Source of the DNA: an uncultured Clostridium sp.
GTDB lineage: Bacteria; Bacillota; Clostridia; TANB77; CAG-508
Length of the DNA: 7,983 bases
Direction of reading: 5' to 3'
Assembly: GCA_900551615.1 (NCBI GenBank)
Contig: URWN01000051.1
Span: forward strand, 1 to 7,983
A program made the position numbers and the translations under genes. Shown one piece after another: positions 1-7,133 of the stretch (positions are counted from its first letter, which is position 1; every line of letters starts with the position of its first letter). The notes below the pieces were generated by a model. It was not told where the DNA came from. It saw nothing but the letters and a program-made list of their open reading frames with translations, and searched no databases.

Positions 1-94
1 AGATAAACAATACATTTTAATTTTTTTATTTTTTAAATTATTAATATAATTATACAATATTTCTGATTTTGTACAAGATTCTATTACTATAATT

Positions 95-1258
95 TTATTT
101 ATTCCATTTTTTAATTAATATAGCATTTAAAAAAACTACCCATAATGAACATAAAAACATAACTTTAAATGTTGCATCTGCATTTACTACGCTAATTATC
201 ATAAACACAAATAAAACAACAAATTCCCAAAAACACAAACTCATTTCATGTACAATAGAAAGCAGCATTGTATCTTTATTGTCATTTTCAACTTTACTCT
301 GTTGCAGCGCACAATATGAAGAATCATATACATCATCAATTAATTTATACATTGATTGATTTATCATTAATATATACATATTCTTAGCAAATAAGAATAT
401 GGTTGTTGTAATTCCTCTTATTGTTGATATAATATTAAATGTTTTTTCATGGTTTTTGTCTAATTTTTCACCTGTTATAAATAAACTTAATAATTCTATT
501 ATTGTAGAAATTATATAAAGTGATGTGAAAGTTTTTAAATTATTTAAAGATATATATAAATATAAAGGAACAGCTATTAATCTTTCTATTATTATAAAAC
601 TTCTTAAACCACTTACTAATTTTAATTTTTCATTTTCGCCTTTTTTAAATAGATATTTATAACTTTCTTTAAATGGGCAAACAACTTCATATTGTAGTTT
701 ATTTCTATCTATTTGTAATAGTGCAACATATGCAATAAAATAAGATATAAGTACTGTTAATACTATAATCAAATTGTTATTTTTTATTAAAAATGTTCCT
801 GCAAATGCATATCCTACAATGCTAGAAAAGCATCTTAAAATATATGAGCAACTATTAAATCTACCTCTAAACTTTTCATTAACAATTTTACTTGGAATAT
901 ATGTGTTTAATGGATTATTTGCTGCTCCACTTAAACCTTGGATAATAGAAATTGCCAAATAGTAATATATATTTGTATCAACTATTAGCACAAGCAATAG
1001 ACTTATGCTCTTTAATATGTAACTTAAAAATTTTGTATTTGCTGCTCCTATTGTTTTTGATAGTGTTGCTGCAAGTGGTGAAAATATTCCCATAACAAGG
1101 AATTGTACCATAAATATAAATATTATCATTGTTATACTTACACCTGCTTTATATAAAATAACTGGCGTAAATACTGCATATATACTATTTGCAAATGTTT
1201 TAAAAAAACTGTCGTAGTATAACATTCTATAATCTTTATTACTAAAATATTTTTCCAT
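95..1258 (-). CDS. MFS-type transporter, substrate unknown
   Basis: A 387-residue integral membrane protein that is hydrophobic almost throughout. About twelve transmembrane segments can be drawn (roughly 15-37, 42-68, 76-94, 98-115, 138-158, 162-182, 217-237, 244-262, 280-298, 300-318 weakly, 340-358, 363-383), with a charged cytoplasmic loop near 184-213 between the two halves. This length and 6+6 layout fit the major facilitator superfamily, and the FRGRFNS stretch at 130-136 resembles the basic Arg-Gly loop often seen between helices 4 and 5. The usual GxxxDRxGRR loop 2-3 motif is not visible, so the subfamily and substrate cannot be named; a divergent drug or metabolite exporter is the default guess. 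The ATG is preceded by TAGGAG seven bases upstream. It is the last gene of the left operon, 9 bp after an HD-gene remnant. The remaining 94 bp to the window edge are AT-rich, with no hairpin terminator that I can see. Confidence 0.8.
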   Translation of the reverse strand: MEKYFSNKDYRMLYYDSFFKTFANSIYAVFTPVILYKAGVSITMIIFIFMVQFLVMGIFSPLAATLSKTIGAANTKFLSYILKSISLLLVLIVDTNIYYYLAISIIQGLSGAANNPLNTYIPSKIVNEKFRGRFNSCSYILRCFSSIVGYAFAGTFLIKNNNLIIVLTVLISYFIAYVALLQIDRNKLQYEVVCPFKESYKYLFKKGENEKLKLVSGLRSFIIIERLIAVPLYLYISLNNLKTFTSLYIISTIIELLSLFITGEKLDKNHEKTFNIISTIRGITTTIFLFAKNMYILMINQSMYKLIDDVYDSSYCALQQSKVENDNKDTMLLSIVHEMSLCFWEFVVLFVFMIISVVNADATFKVMFLCSLWVVFLNAILIKKWNK

Positions 1259-1267
1259 TTTTTTCTC

Positions 1268-1516
1268 CTATAAATTTTCTTTTATTTTTGGAAATAAATC
1301 ATATAAATTATAGCCCAGCAAATTATTAAAATATTCTTTTAATTTATATGTTTCCTTATGGTATAACATCTAAATTCATTCTTTTTTATTTAATGCTTCA
1401 GCTATTTTACCTGCTGATTTGCCAACACATATTGAATGGTCTTTCCATCCTTGATTTTCAAAATCTTTTCGTGTTTCTTCCAGCATTTTTAATGCTTTAT
1501 CACTTGTTAATTTCAT
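1268..1516 (-). pseudogene. remnant of a second HD-domain phosphohydrolase gene (internal deletion)
   Basis: Two short pieces lie in the same reading frame. The first (1516-1376, 46 codons) starts at an ATG with a good GGAGGA site and reads MKLTSDKALKMLEE..., then KDHSICVGKSAGKIAEALN. That is the beginning of the small clostridial HD-domain hydrolases, including the first metal-binding His (residue 27). It stops at TGA, and TAG follows two codons later. Straight after, in the same frame, 33 codons (1369-1271) read ...ETYKLKEYFNNLLGYNLYDLFPKIKENL and stop at 1268-1270, which resembles the C-terminal tail of the same family. The central HDIG motif and the remaining metal ligands, roughly 100 or more residues, are missing. 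The start overlaps the stop of the preceding HD gene as ATGA, so the 46-aa product may still be translated, but it cannot be a working HD enzyme. A real small peptide is possible but less likely. Family assignment is from memory of homologues. Confidence 0.7.
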
Positions 1517-2190
1517 CGTTTGTCCTCCAATTTATTGTAATAAACATTTAATGATTTGTAATAAGGTCTTGGTGCATTTCCAACTTTATATAATTCTCCT
1601 GGATTGGCATTTTTAATAATATTATGTGCAGGTTCAAAATACGCATCCATACTATCTGCATAATTTATTATTATTACCTCTAACATTTTAGGTAAAACTA
1701 GCGCTCCCCATTCACTATATTCGTTCATATGACTACCTATCATATGAAGTACCTGATTTTTAAATTGTTCATCCATTTTATAATTTGATAAATAATTTTC
1801 TACTATATGAGTTCCTTCATATGAATGGCCTAATAAAGCAAAACTGTTACCAGTTTCAGGATTATAATTTTCATCTTCTATAAAGTCATTAAAATCATTT
1901 ATTTTCCCTATATCATGTGTTAACGCTCCAAATAAAACTAAATCAATATCAACTTCTAATTTTGGATATAACTTACATATTGCAACAGAATTTTTGGTAA
2001 CACTATATAAATGATATAATAATCCCCCTTTAAAGTAATGATGAGAACCTGGTGTTGCAGGTTTATTTATTAATTTTTCTTTATTATCATTATATATTTT
2101 TTGTACTACTTCCCTTAATATTGGATTTTTTATTTTATTACTATATTCAATACATTCATTATATATTTTTTCTAATTCATTATCACTCAT
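1513..2190 (-). CDS. YhaM-like HD-domain protein, putative 3'-5' exoribonuclease-type hydrolase lacking the OB domain
   Basis: A 225-residue soluble protein with an almost complete HD metal-phosphohydrolase signature: H60 in GGLLYHLYSV, H92-D93 in THDIGK, H122 in LLGHSYEG, H149/H154 in LHMIGSH and D179 in NYADSMDA. The wording around these residues (NPILREVV near 22-29, HHYFKGGLLYH at 50-60, EWGALVLPK at 160-168) matches the HD half of the YhaM/CBF1 family. In Bacillus, YhaM is a cytoplasmic Mn-dependent 3'-5' exonuclease acting on RNA and single-stranded DNA. Full YhaM proteins are near 310 aa with an N-terminal OB-fold nucleic-acid-binding domain. Here that domain is absent, so nuclease activity is an inference; nucleotide hydrolysis is the alternative. 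The start has a GGAGAG site. Its TGA overlaps the ATG of the following HD remnant, and it lies 2 bp after a small upstream ORF, so it is mid-operon and translationally coupled. Confidence 0.85.
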   Translation of the reverse strand: MSDNELEKIYNECIEYSNKIKNPILREVVQKIYNDNKEKLINKPATPGSHHYFKGGLLYHLYSVTKNSVAICKLYPKLEVDIDLVLFGALTHDIGKINDFNDFIEDENYNPETGNSFALLGHSYEGTHIVENYLSNYKMDEQFKNQVLHMIGSHMNEYSEWGALVLPKMLEVIIINYADSMDAYFEPAHNIIKNANPGELYKVGNAPRPYYKSLNVYYNKLEDKR

Positions 2191-2192
2191 TT

Positions 2193-2363
2193 TTACTCTC
2201 CTAATTTTTTAAATAAATTTTCATATATTTTATTGAATTTTCTTGAAATTTCAGTACTTTCATTTATTTTTTCTATACATTGGTAGCATTTTTCTTTATA
2301 TTTTTCCTCAATTATATCATAAAAATTTAATGCTTCATTTATATTTTTATATTCTATTTTCAT
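2193..2363 (-). CDS. hypothetical 56-aa charged protein
   Basis: A short helical, Lys/Glu-rich protein beginning MKIEYKNINEALNFYDIIEE, with two closely spaced cysteines (C27 and C30, CYQC). It has no membrane segment or signal peptide, and I do not recognise a family. I chose the ATG at 2363 because AAGAGG lies seven bases upstream and a promoter-like pair sits at 2407-2435. A longer in-frame reading from 2444 would start upstream of that promoter and would add an N-terminus with no ribosome site. The stop lies 2 bp before the start of the HD-domain gene, and the ribosome site of that gene overlaps these last codons. It is therefore probably the first gene of the left operon and may be co-translated with the HD protein. 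It may also partly serve as a leader ORF. Coding status is moderately sure; function is unknown. Confidence 0.55.
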   Translation of the reverse strand: MKIEYKNINEALNFYDIIEEKYKEKCYQCIEKINESTEISRKFNKIYENLFKKLGE

Positions 2364-2406
2364 TATTTTGCCTCTTAATATTTTTCTATATCTCTTGATT
2401 TTGTTT

Positions 2407-2435
2407 ATATTATCATAAACAAAAAAATATTGCAA
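2407..2435 (-). promoter_or_regulatory. candidate sigma-A promoter of the left operon
   Basis: Read on the minus strand, TTGCAA (-35, 2435-2430) is followed after exactly 17 bases by TAATAT (-10, 2412-2407). The -10 box is preceded by TGA, giving an extended TGn form. Transcription would start near 2400, leaving a leader of about 37 bases before the ATG at 2363. The -10 matches the consensus at only 4 of 6 positions, and AT-rich DNA yields chance matches, so this is a prediction. Confidence 0.4.
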
Positions 2436-2607
2436 GAAATACAATAAAAAGTCACATACTGAAATATTTTGATTTTGTATATTTTTTTATTTTTTATACA
2501 TACTAATATAGAATTTGAAAATTGTTTTTAATATTTAAAATTATAATTATAAAATTTAAAAATAATTGCATAATTAAATTCATTCTATTTTTATTGGAGG
2601 TCTTGGT

Positions 2608-2769
2608 ATGGATAAAAATCAAAAAATATGTTGTAGTGTAACAAGTTGTAAATATAACGACTTAGAAAATGGTTGTGAATTAGCTGAAATTCAAGTGTCA
2701 CCTATTGAAGATTGTGATACTCAAAAGCCTGATGAATCAATGTGTTCAAGCTACGAATATGATGAATAA
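2608..2769 (+). CDS. DUF1540 family cysteine-rich small protein
   Basis: A 53-residue protein, the only plus-strand gene here. It has six cysteines (C8, C9, C14, C23, C36, C46) in the pattern CCSVTSCKYN, then GCELAEIQVSP, and finally MCSSYE near the C-terminus. This matches the DUF1540 domain, a short Cys-rich module common in Clostridia and Bacilli, sometimes present once and sometimes in tandem. No biochemical function is established; the conserved cysteines suggest metal binding, which is inference. There is no signal peptide or membrane segment. The start is fixed by a strong TTGGAGG site seven bases upstream of ATG. The protein is acidic (ends YEYDE). It is transcribed alone, divergent from the left operon and convergent with the ABC operon, and is followed 14 bp later by a strong hairpin terminator. 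Confidence 0.85.
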   Translation: MDKNQKICCSVTSCKYNDLENGCELAEIQVSPIEDCDTQKPDESMCSSYEYDE

Positions 2770-2783
2770 TTCAATAAAAAGTT

Positions 2784-2841
2784 AAATAGCCACGGTTTGA
2801 TAAGCATATAAAACTTATTAAACTGTAGCTATTTTATTTAT
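2784..2841 (+). terminator. strong, probably bidirectional, intrinsic terminator
   Basis: Two 21-base arms (2784-2804 and 2814-2834) pair across a 9-base loop. There are 18 Watson-Crick pairs, two G-U pairs and one C-A mismatch on the plus-strand RNA. The plus-strand RNA continues into TTTTATTTATT, ending the DUF1540 transcript. On the minus strand the hairpin is followed about five bases later by CTTTTTATT, so it can also stop the convergent ABC operon. The G-U pairing favours the plus strand as the stronger direction. Confidence 0.8.
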
Positions 2842-2860
2842 TAATTATCAAATTAACATG

Positions 2861-2889
2861 TGTCCAAAAAGAACCGTCCCTATTGGACA
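2861..2889. repeat. short imperfect inverted repeat resembling a dispersed clostridial repeat
   Basis: The 29-bp segment has 7-bp perfect inverted ends (TGTCCAA and TTGGACA) around a core containing AAAGAACCGTCCC. Its base content (G/C-rich core) stands out from the surrounding AT-rich DNA. From memory, variants of GGGACGGTTCTTTTTG flanked by TGTC/GACA ends are scattered in many Bacillota genomes, probably as REP-like or miniature elements moved by a Y1 transposase. No transposase is present here and there is only one copy in the window. The element covers the last two codons and the stop of the adjacent ABC subunit gene. Confidence 0.6.
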
Positions 2890-4745
2890 TCTTCAAATTG
2901 AGAGTTATATAATTTATAATAGAATCCGCTTTCACCTTTGGCAAGTAGTTCTTCGTGTGTTCCTTGTTCTACTATGTCTCCATGATCCATAACTAAAATT
3001 AAATCTGCATTTTTTATTGTAGATAATCTATGAGCTATTATAAAGCTTGTTCTTCCCTCCATTAGATTATCCATGGCTGCTTGAATTTGCTGTTCTGTTC
3101 TTGTATCTATTGAACTTGTTGCTTCGTCTAAAATTAATATTTTAGGGTCTGCAAGTATAACTCTTGCAATTGTTAGTAATTGTTTTTGACCTGCTGATAT
3201 GTTTGTTGATTCTTCGTTAATTTTTGCATCATATCCTTTTGATAATGTTTTTATATAATGATGTATGTGTGCTGCTTTTGCTGCTTTTATTACATCTGAA
3301 TCAGTTGCATCTGGATTACTATATTTTATATTTTCCTTTATAGTTCCTCCAAATAGCCATGTGTCTTGAAGAACCATTCCAAACATTTTTCTAAGTTCTC
3401 CACGTTTGAAGTCTTTAATGTTATAACCGTCTAATAAGATTTCTCCACTATTTACATCATAAAATCTCATTAATAATTTTACCATTGTTGTTTTTCCAGC
3501 TCCTGTTGGTCCAACAATAGCTATTTTTTGGCCATCTTTAACTTTGGCATTAAAGTCATTTATTATTGTTTTTTCTGGATCATATCCAAAATGAACATTT
3601 TTAAATTCAATGTTTCCTTTTAATCCTTCTGTTGATATTGGATTTTTTACATCTTCTACTTCTTCTGGCTCTTCCAAAAATTCAAATATTCTTTCAGCAG
3701 CTGCTATCATTGATTGTATTGTACTTGATATTTGTGCAACTTGGCCTATTGGCTGTGTAAATTGTTTATTATATTGTATAAAACTTTGAATATTACCTAC
3801 TGTGATTCTACCTTTTACTGCAAAATATCCACCTAAAATTGCAACTGTAACATATCCTACATTCCCAACAAAGTTCATTAATGGATGCATTAAACCTGAT
3901 AAAAATTGTGAACGCCATCCTGATTTGTATAATTCTTCGTTTTCTTTTTCAAATTCTTTTATTGCTTGTTCTTCTCTTCCAAAAACTTTAACTATATTGT
4001 GTCCACCATATACTTCTTCAACTTGACCGTTTACGTGACCTAGATATTCTTGTTGTTTTACAAAGTATTTTTGTGATTTTCCTATTACTTTTTTAAGTAT
4101 TACACCTGATATTGGTAATATTAATAAACTTACTATTGTCATTTCCCAGCTTATCGAAATCATCATTACTAATATTCCTATAATTGTAAATGTTGATGTT
4201 ATAATTTGTGTTATACTTTGATTTAGTCCTGTACTTAATGTATCTACATCATTTGTTATTATTGATAACACTTCTCCATTTGTTCTTTTATCAAAATATT
4301 TCATTGGTAATTTGTTTATTTTTTCTGTTAATTCATTTCTGATTTTATAAGTTACCTTTTGTGCAACTCCTGCCATGATATAACTTTGTATCATTGAGAA
4401 TAATGCACTTACACCATATAGTCCTAATGCAAATAATATTATTTTACCAATTTTTGCAAAGTCGATTCCACCTGTTTGGTTGATTTTGTTCATTAGTCCT
4501 GTATATATTTCTGTTGTTGCATTTCCTAGAATTTTTGGTCCTACAATACTAAATATTGTACTTCCTATTGCAAATATCATTACAATTATTATTGCTATTT
4601 TGTAACTTGATAGTCTTTGACCTAGTTTTTTTGTTGTTTCTTTTACATCTTTTGCTTTTTCTACTGGTCCACGACCTCCAGGTCCACCCATTGGTCCATG
4701 TCCTCTCATTCTTGGAGGTTTATTTGTTGTTTCATTATTACTCAT
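2880..4745 (-). CDS. heterodimeric ABC exporter, subunit with the catalytic (consensus) ATP site
   Basis: A 621-residue half-transporter of the type I ABC exporter fold. It has a Gly/Pro/Arg-rich cytoplasmic N-tail (12-28), six transmembrane helices between about 49 and 345, and a nucleotide-binding domain from about 378. Motifs: Walker A GPTGAGKTT (412-420), Q-loop Q460, signature ISAGQ (516-520, Gly to Ala), Walker B ILILDE with catalytic E541, and switch H572 in IIAHRLSTI. It therefore carries intact hydrolysis residues but an altered signature, complementary to its partner. This is the pattern of heterodimeric multidrug exporters such as BmrCD, LmrCD, EfrAB and TM287/288. Length is normal. 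The ATG overlaps the end of the upstream subunit gene by 8 bp and has a strong GGAAGGAGG site inside it, so translation is coupled. The final codons and stop derive from a short repeat. The likely role is ATP-driven export of hydrophobic compounds; the substrate is unknown. Confidence 0.93.
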   Translation of the reverse strand: MSNNETTNKPPRMRGHGPMGGPGGRGPVEKAKDVKETTKKLGQRLSSYKIAIIIVMIFAIGSTIFSIVGPKILGNATTEIYTGLMNKINQTGGIDFAKIGKIILFALGLYGVSALFSMIQSYIMAGVAQKVTYKIRNELTEKINKLPMKYFDKRTNGEVLSIITNDVDTLSTGLNQSITQIITSTFTIIGILVMMISISWEMTIVSLLILPISGVILKKVIGKSQKYFVKQQEYLGHVNGQVEEVYGGHNIVKVFGREEQAIKEFEKENEELYKSGWRSQFLSGLMHPLMNFVGNVGYVTVAILGGYFAVKGRITVGNIQSFIQYNKQFTQPIGQVAQISSTIQSMIAAAERIFEFLEEPEEVEDVKNPISTEGLKGNIEFKNVHFGYDPEKTIINDFNAKVKDGQKIAIVGPTGAGKTTMVKLLMRFYDVNSGEILLDGYNIKDFKRGELRKMFGMVLQDTWLFGGTIKENIKYSNPDATDSDVIKAAKAAHIHHYIKTLSKGYDAKINEESTNISAGQKQLLTIARVILADPKILILDEATSSIDTRTEQQIQAAMDNLMEGRTSFIIAHRLSTIKNADLILVMDHGDIVEQGTHEELLAKGESGFYYKLYNSQFEDVQ

Positions 4746-7071
4746 GTTCTTTACCTCCTTCCAATTCTTTTTCTGTTGAATTTGATTCTTGTATATTTAG
4801 TTCCTCTGCAGAAAGTTGTGATAGTGCTATTTGTTTATATATTTCGTTATTTTTAAGTAACTCTTCATGTGTTCCCTTACCTACAACTTTTCCATCTTCT
4901 AATACTATAATTTGGTCTGCATTTAATATTGTATTAATTCTTTGTGCTACTATAATTACTGTTTTGTCTTTTGTCTTTTTAGCAAGTTCTGATCTTAAGA
5001 TACTATCTGTTTTGAAATCAAGTGCAGAGAAGCTATCGTCAAATACTAATATTTCTGGGTTAATTGCAATGGCTCTTGCTATTGATAGTCTTTGTTTTTG
5101 ACCTCCAGATACATTGCTTCCACCTTGTGCGATTGGCTCTTGATATTTTTCTGGTTTTGATTCAATAAATTCTGTTGCTTGTGCTATTTGTGCAGCTTCT
5201 ATCATTTGCTCATCTGACATATTTGGATTTCCATATTTTATATTTGATTCTATTGTTCCAGAGAATAATATTCCTTTTTGTGGAACAAAACCTATAATCT
5301 TTCTTAAATCTTTATTTGCTATATCTTTAATGTCAACACCATCTATTAAAAGATTTCCTGATGTTACATCATAAAATCTAGGTATTAAATTAACTATGGT
5401 TGATTTTCCACTTCCTGTACTTCCAATTATTGCTGTTGTTTTTCCAGGTTCTGCTGTAAATGATATATCACTTAAGACCTCTTCATCACTGTCTGGATAT
5501 CTAAATGATACGTTTTTAAATTCAACAAATCCTTTTTTGTTTGGATTTAATTTTTTAGGTTCTTTGCTATCTTTTATTGCTTCATCTGTTTCTATTATTT
5601 CATTTATACGGTTAGCTGATACAGATGCTCTTGGTAGCATTATTGATACCATTGATATCATTAAGAAGCTCATTACAATTTGCATTGTGTATTGAATAAA
5701 TGCCATCATATTACCAACTTGCATTGTTCCATTATCTATTCCATGTGCTCCAACCCATACAATCAATAATGAAATACCATTCATTATTAGCATTAATATT
5801 GGCATCATAAAGCTCATTGCTCTATTAACAAAAAGGTTAGTTTTTGTTAAATCTATATTTGCTTTATCAAATCTTTTTTCTTCTTTTTTCTCTGTATTAA
5901 ATGCTCTTATTACTGGTAAACCTGTTAATATTTCTCTTGCAACCAAATTTAATTTATCTATTAATTGTTGTAATTTTTTAAATCTTGGCATTGCTATAAT
6001 AAATAGTGTTGCTACTACAAATAATATTGCTAAAATTGCTACTCCTATTATCCATGCCATTGAGTTATCACTTTGATTTAATACTCTTAAAAATCCTCCA
6101 ATACCAATAATTGGTGCATATACTACAACTCTAAATAAAATTGCAATTAAACCTTGTATTTGTTGAATATCATTTGTTGAACGTGTTATTAATGATGCTG
6201 TGCTGTATTCAGAAAATTCCTTGTTTGAAAAGTTTAATACTTTTTTGAATACTTTTTCTCTAAGTGTTTTTGCAAGTCTTGCTGCAACTCTTGCAGATAA
6301 ACACATAATTGATATTGCAGATACCATAATTGCTAATGATATTCCTAACATTTTTAGTCCTGAAATTATTATATATTGATTTTGTAAACTATCTGTATCT
6401 ATTCCTATTGCTTTATATTCATTTTTTACTTCTTGTATTGCTGCTTGCTCTAATATACTTTCTTGCATGTCGTCTAACTTTTGATTTACTGTCTCTAGCA
6501 TTTTGTCTAATTGTTCTTTTGGCATTTGTTTAATTATTTCCATTAAACTCATATTTTGCATTGCTTTTTGTTGTTCTGACATTTGAGCATTCACTTGGGT
6601 TTGTGCACTTGCTGACATTTGCTCTAACATTTGTTGCTTCATTTGTTCTGATGTTTCTTCATTTTCTAGTGTACTTAACATCATTAGTGATTTTGCCATT
6701 AATGAATCTAAATCTTCTTGTTCACTACTACTTAATTTTTTAATTTTATATAAAACTTCATTTTCTAATGCTGGATATTTTTTTACTAATTTTTCATACT
6801 CAGAATTTTCTAAATTTTCTTTTGATATTTCTTCATATGATGATAAAATTTTATCGTCATCATCAGTAAAAATTAATAAATTTTCCATTTCTGATTTTCT
6901 TATAACTTCTGGTGCTACATTTTCTATTCCACCATTTTGGATACCTACATTTACTATTTTTGATGTGTAATCTGGTAATGTTAAATCACCTGCTGCTTGA
7001 ACTATTAATAATAAAACAATTGCAATTACTGATATCCATGATTCTTTTAAATTTTTTAATACTTTAAACAT
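4738..7071 (-). CDS. heterodimeric ABC exporter, subunit with degenerate ATP site and large extracytoplasmic insert
   Basis: A 777-residue half-transporter. TM1 (about 12-30) is followed by an insert of roughly 200 residues (31-232) before TM2 (233-257); TM3-TM6 lie near 309-330, 338-360, 418-441 and 455-480, and the nucleotide-binding domain starts near 515. The insert is expected outside the membrane and is rich in Met, Gln and Glu between 124 and 203, with a helical, coiled-coil-like look. Motifs: Walker A GSTGSGKST (550-558), Q-loop Q598, canonical signature VSGGQ (654-658), Walker B ILVFDD with Asp679 in place of the catalytic Glu, and Gln710 in place of the switch His (VAQRINTI). This subunit supplies the non-hydrolysing site and lends its intact signature to the partner. 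Usual half-exporters are near 580-620 aa; the excess is the insert, as in BmrD-like subunits with extracellular domains. The start has a GGGAG site. It is the first structural gene of the exporter operon, 62 bp after the tetR-like gene. Confidence 0.93.
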   Translation of the reverse strand: MFKVLKNLKESWISVIAIVLLLIVQAAGDLTLPDYTSKIVNVGIQNGGIENVAPEVIRKSEMENLLIFTDDDDKILSSYEEISKENLENSEYEKLVKKYPALENEVLYKIKKLSSSEQEDLDSLMAKSLMMLSTLENEETSEQMKQQMLEQMSASAQTQVNAQMSEQQKAMQNMSLMEIIKQMPKEQLDKMLETVNQKLDDMQESILEQAAIQEVKNEYKAIGIDTDSLQNQYIIISGLKMLGISLAIMVSAISIMCLSARVAARLAKTLREKVFKKVLNFSNKEFSEYSTASLITRSTNDIQQIQGLIAILFRVVVYAPIIGIGGFLRVLNQSDNSMAWIIGVAILAILFVVATLFIIAMPRFKKLQQLIDKLNLVAREILTGLPVIRAFNTEKKEEKRFDKANIDLTKTNLFVNRAMSFMMPILMLIMNGISLLIVWVGAHGIDNGTMQVGNMMAFIQYTMQIVMSFLMISMVSIMLPRASVSANRINEIIETDEAIKDSKEPKKLNPNKKGFVEFKNVSFRYPDSDEEVLSDISFTAEPGKTTAIIGSTGSGKSTIVNLIPRFYDVTSGNLLIDGVDIKDIANKDLRKIIGFVPQKGILFSGTIESNIKYGNPNMSDEQMIEAAQIAQATEFIESKPEKYQEPIAQGGSNVSGGQKQRLSIARAIAINPEILVFDDSFSALDFKTDSILRSELAKKTKDKTVIIVAQRINTILNADQIIVLEDGKVVGKGTHEELLKNNEIYKQIALSQLSAEELNIQESNSTEKELEGGKEHE

Positions 7072-7109
7072 TCTTTTCTCCCTTCACTATACTTCTTTTT
7101 GTTCATCGT

Positions 7110-7127
7110 CATTCAAAATTTTGGATG
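7110..7127. promoter_or_regulatory. candidate operator palindrome between the tetR-like gene and the exporter genes
   Basis: CATTCAAAATTTTGGATG is an 18-bp inverted repeat with one mismatched pair (8 of 9). It lies 39 bp upstream of the exporter start, in the only gap between the regulator and its presumed targets. TetR-family dimers often bind palindromes of this size. The AT-rich core makes chance occurrence plausible, and I see no well-spaced promoter overlapping it, so this is a weak call. Confidence 0.3.
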
Positions 7128-7133
7128 CTAAAT

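Noticed and set aside
1348..1551. Plus-strand open frame of 67 codons.
   Set aside because: It is antisense to the HD-gene remnant and the end of the HD gene, with a hydrophobic composition typical of AT-rich antisense frames and no ribosome site.
2364..2444. N-terminal extension of the 56-aa ORF up to an ATG at 2444 (83 aa).
   Set aside because: It has no ribosome site, overlaps the predicted -35/-10 pair and has AT-driven composition; the internal ATG at 2363 has a proper AAGAGG site.
2515..2547. TTGAAA (2515-2520) and TATAAT (2542-2547) as a promoter for the DUF1540 gene.
   Set aside because: The spacer is 21 bases, too long for a sigma-A promoter; the alternative TAAAAT gives 15. The region is so AT-rich that neither can be chosen with confidence.
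4556..5101. Long plus-strand open frame (181 codons) opposite the two ABC genes.
   Set aside because: It is a Leu/Ser/Phe-rich antisense shadow of strongly conserved ABC coding sequence on the minus strand and has no credible ribosome site.
6850..6865. DDDDK peptide (residues 70-74) in the exporter insert, identical to the enteropeptidase recognition motif.
   Set aside because: A run of GAT codons in AT-rich DNA explains it; there is no reason to expect a matching protease.
7072..7106. TTGAAT/TATAGT as a promoter for the exporter genes in the 62-bp gap.
   Set aside because: The spacer is 19 bases, and the -10 box lies so close to the ribosome site that the transcript would start within it.
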